Positions 1 to 4,645 of a stretch of 5,189 nt of DNA are shown piece by piece; the stretch's first letter is position 1; every line of letters starts with the position of its first letter. The position numbers and the translations under genes are program-made. This DNA is from CAZIIK01 sp964539235 (GTDB lineage: Bacteria; Pseudomonadota; Gammaproteobacteria; Francisellales; CACEW01), in assembly GCA_964539235.1 (NCBI GenBank), contig CAZIIK010000114.1, positions 1 through 5,189 on the forward strand. The letters run 5' to 3'. The notes under the pieces were generated by a model, which was not told where the DNA came from, searched no databases, and saw nothing but the letters and a program-made list of their open reading frames with translations.

Positions 1-13
1 TAACATTTTGCAT
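1..13 (-). CDS. Possible start of a gene running off the left edge (first four codons only)
   Basis: On the minus strand an ATG at 13-11 is preceded by AGGAG (27-23) with 9-nt spacing, as good as the transposase's own ribosome binding site. Only Met-Gln-Asn-Val is visible before the window ends, so no product can be assigned. It could be a real gene downstream of the IS element or a chance ATG inside the IS end. The proposed stem 16-23/66-73 would end 2 nt before the ATG and partly bury the Shine-Dalgarno sequence. Confidence 0.25.
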
Positions 14-15
14 GT

Positions 16-73
16 GGCGTATCTCCTATTTTTGTTGACTTATTTTTGCTGAAAATAGACAACAGGATACGCC
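16..73 (-). ncRNA. Structured element 3' of the transposase: candidate guide-RNA segment or RBS-masking hairpin
   Basis: Two nested perfect stems are visible. The outer stem pairs 16-23 (GGCGTATC) with 66-73 (GATACGCC), 8 bp. The inner stem pairs 26-32 (CTATTTT) with 52-58 (AAAATAG), 7 bp. Between them is an asymmetric internal loop (24-25 against 59-65), and the apical loop is 33-51. The loop segments TGTTG (33-37) and CAACA (60-64) are also complementary, allowing an alternative or pseudoknotted fold. A stem with a large internal loop at the transposase 3' side fits what is reported for guide RNAs of IS1111 elements. The competing reading is a leader hairpin, because AGGAG (27-23) and an ATG (13-11) on the minus strand lie in and next to the structure. 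The structure is seen directly; its function is inferred. Confidence 0.4.
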
Positions 74-105
74 GCTTCACTCACACTGTCATACACCAGA
101 AATTA

Positions 106-1119
106 TCATAACTCTTTTTGGGCATATAGGATGGCCAAAGCGATTCTAGCCATTTTATTAGCTAGGGCGACGGCGACCTGGTTGTAAGCCTTTTGAGACC
201 TGAGCCGATTAATCCATTGGCTATAACGGTCTACTTTATTCTTGGCATGACAGATTAATGCCCTGGCACCATGAATGAGCAGGGTTCTTAAATAGGTATT
301 GCTTCGCTTAGAGATGCCCAAAAGCCGGTCTTTTCCGCCACTAGAATACTGCCTTGGAACCAGCCCTAAATAAGCTGAAACATGCCGGCCATTTTCAAAA
401 TGACTTGCGTCACCCAGCTGAGCATATAATGCTGTGGCAATGAGTGCCCCAACACCGGGAATACTGGCTAATAATCGGCATGACTTATACTGCTGACAGA
501 CCGCTTCAACCCGTCTGTCACAATCCTTAACCTTCTGATCAATCTGCTTGAAAAAATCCCATAAATCTCCCAACAGTTCCAAAGACAGTACCGATAGCCC
601 ACCCTGCCCCAATTCACCTGATAATATCTTGGGCATAGATTTTCTGGCATGACCAATCCCGATAGGCATCACCACGCCATATTCTGCTAACAAGCCCCTG
701 AGACGATTGATCACAGCTGTGCGTTCTTCAACGTACCCTTGCCTGAGCCGATGCAAGGTTTGAATATCTTGTCGGGCTAAATCTTTGGGTTGTACAAATA
801 CCATGTTGGCTCTGGCCGCAGCTTCACATATGCCCTGGGCATCCTGGTAGTCATTTTTATTGGTTTTGACATAGGGGCGCACAAACTGAGGGCTAATCAA
901 TTTCACTTGATGTCCTAACTGACTCAGCACACGAAACCAATGATTCGACCCTGCACAGGCTTCCATCACAATCTCATCACACTTCAACTGGGCAACCACC
1001 CGAGTGAACTGCTTGCGAGACACTTTCTTTTGCAAAAAGCACTGACCGTGCTTATACACACCATGAAGATGAAATACATTTTTTGCGATATCAATACCGA
1101 CTATACTAATATGGGACAT
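106..1119 (-). CDS. IS110-family transposase (DEDD recombinase), IS1111 subgroup
   Basis: This 337-aa protein catalyses movement of the insertion sequence through a RuvC-like DEDD domain and a C-terminal serine-bearing domain, guided in this family by an element-encoded RNA. The N-terminal DEDD_Tnp_IS110 domain shows D10 (GIDIAKN), E53 (VMEACAGSNHW) and D90/D93 (KNDYQDAQ). The run KLISPQFVRPYVKTNKND is characteristic of the IS1111 subgroup (compare IS4321/IS5075). A central helical region (about 115-210) precedes a helix-hairpin-helix-like segment (LLASIPGVGALIATAL, 217-232). The Transposase_20 part carries GLVPRQYSSGGKDRLLGISK, with the conserved Ser being 259 or 260. Length is normal for the family and no frameshift or internal stop is present, so the gene looks functional. 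The ATG at 1119 is preceded by AGGAG (1132-1128) with 8-nt spacing. No clear promoter could be picked out upstream. Confidence 0.95.
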   Translation of the reverse strand: MSHISIVGIDIAKNVFHLHGVYKHGQCFLQKKVSRKQFTRVVAQLKCDEIVMEACAGSNHWFRVLSQLGHQVKLISPQFVRPYVKTNKNDYQDAQGICEAAARANMVFVQPKDLARQDIQTLHRLRQGYVEERTAVINRLRGLLAEYGVVMPIGIGHARKSMPKILSGELGQGGLSVLSLELLGDLWDFFKQIDQKVKDCDRRVEAVCQQYKSCRLLASIPGVGALIATALYAQLGDASHFENGRHVSAYLGLVPRQYSSGGKDRLLGISKRSNTYLRTLLIHGARALICHAKNKVDRYSQWINRLRSQKAYNQVAVALANKMARIALAILYAQKEL

Positions 1120-1127
1120 AGGCCACT

Positions 1128-1132
1128 CTCCT
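1128..1132 (-). promoter_or_regulatory. Ribosome binding site of the transposase
   Basis: Minus-strand AGGAG within ATAGGAGA sits 8 nt upstream of the ATG at 1119. It fixes the transposase start. The same octamer occurs in the same orientation at 29-22. Confidence 0.8.
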
Positions 1133-1160
1133 ATCTGTTAATAAATGGCAATTTTATTAT

Positions 1161-1176
1161 GGCTCTTCTAGAAGCC
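1161..1176. repeat. Compact palindrome upstream of the transposase
   Basis: The perfect 10-bp palindrome CTTCTAGAAG (1165-1174) is flanked by GGC (1161-1163) and GCC (overlapping, 1174-1176), giving a near-continuous dyad centred between 1169 and 1170. It lies about 42-57 bp upstream of the transposase ATG. It may be a protein-binding dyad, part of the element's left end, or chance. Confidence 0.35.
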
Positions 1177-1191
1177 TTAAGAAACGGGGGG

Positions 1192-1281
1192 GAGGTCCAT
1201 ACCATTGCATAACCTCATTAGCAGCGAACTTCATCGTTAAAATCTTCTTCAAAGCTTGTCCTCACGAAAGTGGGGGACCTC
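1192..1281. repeat. 90-bp segment bounded by a 7-bp inverted repeat; gene-free
   Basis: GAGGTCC at 1192-1198 is the exact reverse complement of GGACCTC at 1275-1281. The left arm is preceded by a run of seven G (1186-1192), the right arm by five G (1272-1276). The right arm overlaps the GAAA-loop hairpin at 1258-1278, so the two structures compete. The layout resembles a small non-autonomous palindromic element, but copy number cannot be judged from one window. No ORF of note lies inside: a 24-codon minus-strand frame crosses it and is probably a by-product of the repeat. Confidence 0.35.
1258..1278. repeat. REP-like hairpin with GAAA loop
   Basis: GTCCTCAC (1258-1265) and GTGGGGGAC (1270-1278) pair around a GAAA tetraloop (1266-1269), with one bulged base and one G-T pair. 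The plan, a C-rich arm, CGAAAG centre and G-rich arm, matches the intergenic CCCGCGAAAGCGGG-type palindromes scattered in many proteobacterial genomes. No T-tract follows on either strand, so it is not a standard terminator. Confidence 0.5.
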
Positions 1282-1302
1282 AAATAGTTCATCTATAATC
1301 GA

Positions 1303-1322
1303 CCCCGGATCGTAGTCCGGGG
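1303..1322. repeat. REP-like palindrome CCCCGGA-N6-TCCGGGG
   Basis: A perfect 7-bp inverted repeat (1303-1309 and 1316-1322) encloses the 6-nt loop TCGTAG. GC-rich dyads of this CCCCGGAT...TCCGGGG type are common dispersed intergenic repeats in proteobacteria. After the stem come GGC and four T (about 1326-1331, plus strand), which is weak as a terminator. It lies about 117 bp before recG and 25 bp after the GAAA-loop hairpin, so the two form a small REP cluster. Confidence 0.55.
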
Positions 1323-1400
1323 CAGGCTTTTCTCATCAGATTTTGCCTTGAATTCCATCTGCTACTGAAGTGATGCAACAGCCTTCCAGACTTTAAAAGA

Positions 1401-1429
1401 TAGTCACCCGTTGGACAGTTTGCTACGAT
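1401..1429 (+). promoter_or_regulatory. Weak candidate promoter for recG
   Basis: TAGTCA (1401-1406, four of six to the -35 consensus) and TACGAT (1424-1429, five of six to the -10 consensus) are separated by 17 bp. Transcription would begin near 1436, only a few bases before the first possible recG start at 1439. No other convincing promoter was seen between 1281 and 1438. This is pattern matching only. Confidence 0.25.
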
Positions 1430-1438
1430 ACCCAACCC

Positions 1439-3526
1439 ATGCCAATGAAACGGATAACAGCCATGCTACCCCGTGCACTCACCGAACTCTCCGGCGTTGG
1501 CAAAGCATTGGCTGAAAAACTCAATAAACTACATATCCAACACCCCCGCGATCTACTGTTTCACTTACCGCGCAACTACCAAGACCGCACGCATATTCAT
1601 CCACTCAAGTACCTACATCATGACGCACAATGCCTGATCGAAGCAGATATCCAGCAAGTGCGCATCCAGTTTGGCCGCCGCCAAATGCTGCTCTGCGAAC
1701 TGGCGGATGCACATGGGCATATCACCTTGCGTTTTTTCCATTTTAACCGGCACCAGCATCAGCAGCTGCAACAGGCCAGTCGACTACGGTGTTTTGGCGA
1801 AGTCCGCCACGGCACACAAGGCTATGAAATGGTGCATCCCGAATATTGGATAGTGGAACCTGGCCAAACCTTGACGTTAGAAACACGATTGACACCGCTG
1901 TACTCGATCACCGATGGCATTTCACAAAAACGCCTACGCAACCTGATTCAACAAGTGCTTGAACAAGTTAATGACACTGATTTACCCGATTTACTACCGG
2001 ACACCTATCGCCAAGCGCACGGGCTGACGCCGCTATTGGATGCAATCCGTTATTTGCACCACCCACCGACTGACGCATCGAGAGATCAACTGTTCTCACA
2101 CACACATCCGGCACAGTATTCATTGATCTTTGAAGAATTATTAGCGCACCGCCTCAGTCTGCGCCAACTCAGGCAAAAGCAACAGCAACATGCCGCACCT
2201 GCCATACACTCCTCTCAGCAATTGGCAGCGCAATTGATTCAACAGCTCCCTTTTGACCTAACTCACGCACAAACACGCGTGCTCAATGAAATTCGCACAG
2301 ATCTGGCACAGCCGTTTCCCATGCTACGCCTCGTGCAAGGTGATGTTGGCGCAGGCAAAACCTTAGTCGCCGCCCTTGCCATGCTAGAAGCAGTTGAGCA
2401 AGGCTTTCAAGTCTCCTTGATGGCGCCAACGGAAATCCTCGCCACACAACACTATGAAAATTTTCAACATTGGCTGCAGCCTTTAGGTATTCGCATTGCC
2501 AAATGTATTGGCAAACAAAAGAAAAGCGAAAAAGATGCCCAACTGGCCGCACTCGCCAATGGTGAAATTCAGATTGCGATCGGTACACATGCCCTGATCC
2601 AAGATGCCGTTCAATTCAAACAACTGGCGCTGATTGTTATCGACGAGCAACACCGTTTTGGCGTCAATCAACGCCAAGCGCTGCAACATAAAGGCACAAC
2701 AGAACAGCCACACCAATTGGTCATGACAGCCACACCAATCCCGCGTACATTAGCCATGACGGCTTACGCCAACCTCGATATCTCCATCATTGATGAACTG
2801 CCACCAGGCCGCACACCCATCACGACCGTTTTAGTCTCACAAAACCGGCGCGAAGAAGTCATTGAACGCGTCAAAGCAGCCTGCCAATCCGGCCGCCAAG
2901 TCTATTGGGTATGCACCTTGATTGAAGAATCTGAAGCCTTGAATTGCCAAAATGCTGAAGCCACGCTGGCATTACTGCAAACAGAACTCCCGGGCATCCC
3001 TGTCGGCTTGGTACACGGTCAAATGAAAGGCGAAACCAAAAGAACTGTCATGTCAGATTTTCAATCAGGTGATGTGCAAGTCTTGATCGCCACAACGGTG
3101 ATTGAAGTCGGTGTCGACGTACCTAACGCCAGCCTCATGATCATTGAAAACCCCGAACGACTGGGTCTCGCACAATTACACCAACTACGCGGCCGCGTCG
3201 GCCGAGGCTCAACACAAAGCTTCTGCGTCTTGCTCTACCAACCGCCGTTGTCGACAATTGGGCGAGAACGTTTGCACATCATGCGTGAACATACTGATGG
3301 GTTTAAAATTGCCGAAGCAGACTTAAAAATCCGCGGCCCCGGCGAAATGCTCGGCACACAGCAAACCGGTGACATGAACTTTCAATTAGCCTGCCTAGTG
3401 CGCGATCAGCATCTATTGCCCAGCATTCAACACACCGCCGACCAACTGCTCACGCACCATCCAGAAAAAGCACAGGCCATTGTTACACGCTGGTTGGGTC
3501 GAAAATGGGAATATGGCAAGGTTTAA
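1439..3526 (+). CDS. recG: ATP-dependent DNA helicase RecG
   Basis: RecG is a monomeric superfamily 2 double-strand DNA translocase that remodels stalled replication forks, R-loops and branched recombination intermediates in the cytoplasm. The 695-aa protein is full length (E. coli RecG is 693). It shows an N-terminal helical/HhH part (SGVG, 18-21), the OB-fold wedge domain (about 55-150), Walker A GDVGAGKT (301-308), the DEQH box (402-405), motif III TATPIPRT (430-437), motif V region ATTVIEVGVDVPNA (551-564), motif VI QLHQLRGRVGRG (579-590) and the TRG translocation motif with IRGPGEMLGT (631-640). All key residues are present. Starts at 1439, 1445 and 1463 are possible; the ATG at 1445 aligns best with the E. 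coli N-terminus. None has a Shine-Dalgarno sequence. It is followed after 85 bp by the nucleotidyltransferase gene on the same strand, with no clear terminator between. Confidence 0.98.
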   Translation: MPMKRITAMLPRALTELSGVGKALAEKLNKLHIQHPRDLLFHLPRNYQDRTHIHPLKYLHHDAQCLIEADIQQVRIQFGRRQMLLCELADAHGHITLRFFHFNRHQHQQLQQASRLRCFGEVRHGTQGYEMVHPEYWIVEPGQTLTLETRLTPLYSITDGISQKRLRNLIQQVLEQVNDTDLPDLLPDTYRQAHGLTPLLDAIRYLHHPPTDASRDQLFSHTHPAQYSLIFEELLAHRLSLRQLRQKQQQHAAPAIHSSQQLAAQLIQQLPFDLTHAQTRVLNEIRTDLAQPFPMLRLVQGDVGAGKTLVAALAMLEAVEQGFQVSLMAPTEILATQHYENFQHWLQPLGIRIAKCIGKQKKSEKDAQLAALANGEIQIAIGTHALIQDAVQFKQLALIVIDEQHRFGVNQRQALQHKGTTEQPHQLVMTATPIPRTLAMTAYANLDISIIDELPPGRTPITTVLVSQNRREEVIERVKAACQSGRQVYWVCTLIEESEALNCQNAEATLALLQTELPGIPVGLVHGQMKGETKRTVMSDFQSGDVQVLIATTVIEVGVDVPNASLMIIENPERLGLAQLHQLRGRVGRGSTQSFCVLLYQPPLSTIGRERLHIMREHTDGFKIAEADLKIRGPGEMLGTQQTGDMNFQLACLVRDQHLLPSIQHTADQLLTHHPEKAQAIVTRWLGRKWEYGKV

Positions 3527-3575
3527 AAGATGCCCTACCGTGACGTAATCAACATCCACACAACTTACATGCTAG

Positions 3576-3590
3576 GATGCACCGCGCATC
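3576..3590 (+). other. Small stem-loop in the recG-nucleotidyltransferase gap
   Basis: GATGC (3576-3580) pairs with GCATC (3586-3590) around ACCGC. There is no T-tract, so it is not an intrinsic terminator. It lies 21 bp before the nucleotidyltransferase ATG and could influence its translation; significance is uncertain. No credible promoter or ribosome binding site was found in this 85-bp gap. Confidence 0.2.
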
Positions 3591-3611
3591 GATTTGACCC
3601 AATTTCCGATT

Positions 3612-3914
3612 ATGTCGTTACCTAGCTACACATTTCTCACACAATTGTACCAACTGCCTTTTGTACAAACTGTCTACCTTTATGGTTCCCGTGCACGTGG
3701 TGATCATCAACCTCGCTCCGATATCGACATCGCCGTCTTAGCGCCTGATATTTCAACGCAAGATTGGCAACGCGTTTTGGACATCATTGAAGATGCCGAT
3801 ACGCTACTACCGATTGACTGTGTACATTATGATATGATCCAAAACCAAGGCCTTCGGTATAATATCAACCGCGAAAAGCAGGTGCTGTATGCCAAACCCA
3901 ATTCAACACCATAA
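3612..3914 (+). CDS. mntA: MNT-type minimal nucleotidyltransferase antitoxin (MntA-like)
   Basis: This 100-aa protein is a minimal DNA polymerase beta-superfamily nucleotidyltransferase (NTP_transf_2). The signature GSX10DXD is complete: G25-S26, then D37 and D39 in SDIDIAV. A third acidic residue is probably D69 (LPIDCVHYD). In the studied Shewanella pair the MntA protein transfers AMP from ATP to a Tyr of the partner HEPN toxin and so inactivates it; the same role is inferred here. Length is close to HI0073-type proteins. The ATG at 3612 was preferred because the family core begins soon after it; a TTG at 3594 would add six residues. Neither has a Shine-Dalgarno sequence, which leaves open translation coupled to recG readthrough. 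The gene overlaps the next one by 26 bp, typical of a toxin-antitoxin operon. The symbol rests on family and context. Confidence 0.88.
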   Translation: MSLPSYTFLTQLYQLPFVQTVYLYGSRARGDHQPRSDIDIAVLAPDISTQDWQRVLDIIEDADTLLPIDCVHYDMIQNQGLRYNINREKQVLYAKPNSTP

Positions 3915-4287
3915 TCTGGACATTTTAAATCAAGCATTGCAACGCCTTGGCGAAGCGCTGGCACACCCATTGGAAGAAGATGACATTGTGCTAGACGCTA
4001 CTATTCAACGCTTCGAATTTTGTACAGAGCTATTTTGGAAAACACTGAAAAAATTTTTGGCTCACGAAGGTATTCAGGCCACCAGCCCGAAAGACACATT
4101 ACGTCGCGCTTATCAAATCAAATGGCTGCAGGAAGAAACTGTTTGGCTAGACATGCTGAAAGATCGAAACCTAACGTCACACACCTACGACCAAGACGAA
4201 GCCATGAGGATTTATCAACAGGTCAAGCAATATCATCAAGCCATGCAACAAGTGGTTGAGACATTAACGATTCGTTTATCCGAATAA
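3889..4287 (+). CDS. hepT: HEPN-domain toxin, HI0074-type nucleotidyltransferase substrate-binding protein (HepT-like)
   Basis: This 132-aa all-helical protein belongs to the HI0074 family (NTase_sub_bind), the partner of minimal nucleotidyltransferases. Recognisable family blocks are IQRFEFCTELFWKTLK (39-54), TSPKDTLRRAY (65-75) and WLDMLKDRNLTSHTYD (86-101). The last contains RX4HXY as R93, H98 and Y100. In HEPN toxins the Arg and His form the RNase active site, and in Shewanella HepT the Tyr of this motif is the AMPylation target. Predicted action is cleavage of cellular RNA when not modified. The ATG at 3889 has AGG six nt upstream and lies inside the end of the nucleotidyltransferase gene (26-bp overlap, different frame), so the two are probably translationally coupled. 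All catalytic residues are intact. Older annotation calls this family 'substrate-binding'; RNase activity is inferred from the motif. Confidence 0.9.
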   Translation: MPNPIQHHNLDILNQALQRLGEALAHPLEEDDIVLDATIQRFEFCTELFWKTLKKFLAHEGIQATSPKDTLRRAYQIKWLQEETVWLDMLKDRNLTSHTYDQDEAMRIYQQVKQYHQAMQQVVETLTIRLSE

Positions 4288-4324
4288 GACCTTTGCACGA
4301 ACAGATTATCAATAGCAAACGGTC
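4288..4324. terminator. Imperfect hairpin between convergent genes, possible weak bidirectional terminator
   Basis: GACCTTTGC (4288-4296) pairs with GCAAACGGTC (4315-4324) with one bulged C; the loop is 18 nt. It begins directly after the HEPN gene stop codon and ends 5 bp before the stop of the convergent membrane-peptide gene. No T-tract follows on either strand, so termination would have to be weak or factor-assisted. Confidence 0.3.
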
Positions 4325-4329
4325 AGACA

Positions 4330-4464
4330 TCAACGCCAAAAATAATGATGCACTAAAATCAACACCACACCTAAAACAGCAACCAACCCCATCCACTGCA
4401 ACAACGTGACACGCGGGCGTGTGCGTTTATAACGTGCCCGCATATCTGCTTTCTTTTCGTCCAT
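4330..4464 (-). CDS. Predicted 44-aa single-span membrane protein
   Basis: This short frame reads Met-Asp-Glu-Lys-Lys... to a TGA at 4332-4330. Residues 1-18 are strongly basic (K4, K5, R9, R11, K13, R14, R16, R18), and residues 19-38 form one hydrophobic span (VTLLQWMG, then Ala/Val/Leu/Gly-rich to LILV). A short aromatic tail, HHYFWR, ends the protein. By the positive-inside rule the N-terminus should face the cytoplasm. The start is supported by GGAG with 6-nt spacing to the ATG at 4464. It is convergent with the HEPN toxin gene (stops 42 bp apart). I do not recognise a family. It could be a small membrane toxin, a regulatory microprotein or a conserved small protein of the host; the sequence does not decide. 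The composition (charged head, clean span) and ribosome binding site make a real gene more likely than chance. Confidence 0.6.
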   Translation of the reverse strand: MDEKKADMRARYKRTRPRVTLLQWMGLVAVLGVVLILVHHYFWR

Positions 4465-4480
4465 GACGAACTCCAATACA

Positions 4481-4573
4481 TTAAGGTGCAGGCATCTTAC
4501 TGGACCAACCCCAGAAAAGCGAACGCATTACCGACGTATCCTGAGCTAAATCAACCGCTCTATCATGACTCAA
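4481..4573 (-). CDS. Possible small ORF (30 codons from TTG, or 15 from ATG) upstream of the membrane peptide
   Basis: The frame opens after a stop and can start at TTG (4573) or at ATG (4528), ending in TAA at 4483-4481, 16 bp before the 44-aa gene. Its C-terminal half reads MRSLFWGWSSKMPAP. AGGA lies 10 nt before the ATG, a marginal ribosome binding site; the TTG has only a poor GGTG-like stretch. It may be an upstream peptide in the same transcript, the C-terminal remnant of a disrupted gene, or chance. No family is recognised. Confidence 0.25.
   Translation of the reverse strand: MSHDRAVDLAQDTSVMRSLFWGWSSKMPAP
4527..4554 (-). promoter_or_regulatory. Weak candidate promoter for the 44-aa gene
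   Basis: On the minus strand, TTGATT (4554-4549) and GGTAAT (4532-4527), 16 bp apart, each match four of six consensus bases. This would give a leader of about 55 nt before the ATG at 4464 and would start transcription inside the possible upstream ORF. Pattern match only. Confidence 0.2.
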
Positions 4574-4589
4574 CCCACACCAAAATTAG

Positions 4590-4622
4590 TTGTCACGTTA
4601 AATTAAATTTTATTCATATAAA
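4590..4622 (+). promoter_or_regulatory. AT-rich promoter-like stretch before the 157-codon ORF
   Basis: The stretch contains TTGTCA (4590-4595, five of six to -35) and a later TATAAA (4617-4622, five of six to -10). The 21-bp spacing between them is too long for a standard promoter. The sharp rise in A+T at 4596-4630 compared with both sides suggests a regulatory or junction region rather than a precise promoter call. The rest of 4465-4645 shows only the features listed here. Confidence 0.25.
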
Positions 4623-4645
4623 TTTATTGTTATCAGCCTTGTTCT

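Larger units (their letters stand above)
1..1140 (-). mobile_element. IS110-family insertion sequence, IS1111 subgroup (3' end cut by the window edge)
   Basis: The element is defined by the intact transposase at 106-1119; both outer limits are uncertain. IS110-family elements usually lack conventional terminal inverted repeats and target duplications, so the ends cannot be fixed by eye. The left (transposase 5') end should lie upstream of the transposase ribosome binding site; 1140 is a minimum, not a measured boundary. In the IS1111 subgroup the longer non-coding end is reported to lie downstream of the transposase and to encode the guide (seekRNA/bridge RNA). Here that is the region below 106, of which only 105 bases are visible, and it is highly structured. 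Weak inverted similarity exists between plus-strand 61-73 (AACAGGATACGCC) and the minus-strand leader (AACAGATAGG..., near 1140-1131), which might reflect subterminal repeats, but it is too imperfect to rely on. Confidence 0.75.

Noticed and set aside
940..1212. Plus-strand 90-codon frame
   Set aside because: It lies mostly antisense to the transposase and has no ribosome binding site or recognisable content; a shadow frame.
1159..1212. 17-codon plus-strand frame starting ATGGCTCTTC
   Set aside because: It has no ribosome binding site, crosses the palindrome and the left arm of the repeat, and has no continuation.
1220..1291. 24-codon minus-strand frame through the GAAA-loop hairpin
   Set aside because: Its coding is explained by the repeat sequence and there is no ribosome binding site before its ATG.
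1294..1299. Perfect TATAAT on the plus strand
   Set aside because: There is no -35 hexamer at a workable distance (the upstream bases are the G-rich hairpin arm), and recG starts about 140 bp later, so it was not called a promoter.
2283..2716. Two minus-strand frames of 101 and 77 codons
   Set aside because: Both are fully antisense to the conserved helicase core of recG and encode nothing recognisable.
3594..3611. TTG start adding six residues to the nucleotidyltransferase
   Set aside because: There is no ribosome binding site, and the conserved domain fits the ATG at 3612; kept only as an alternative.
4020..4259. Plus-strand 79-codon frame
   Set aside because: It is an alternative frame inside the HEPN gene, whose own frame has clear family motifs.
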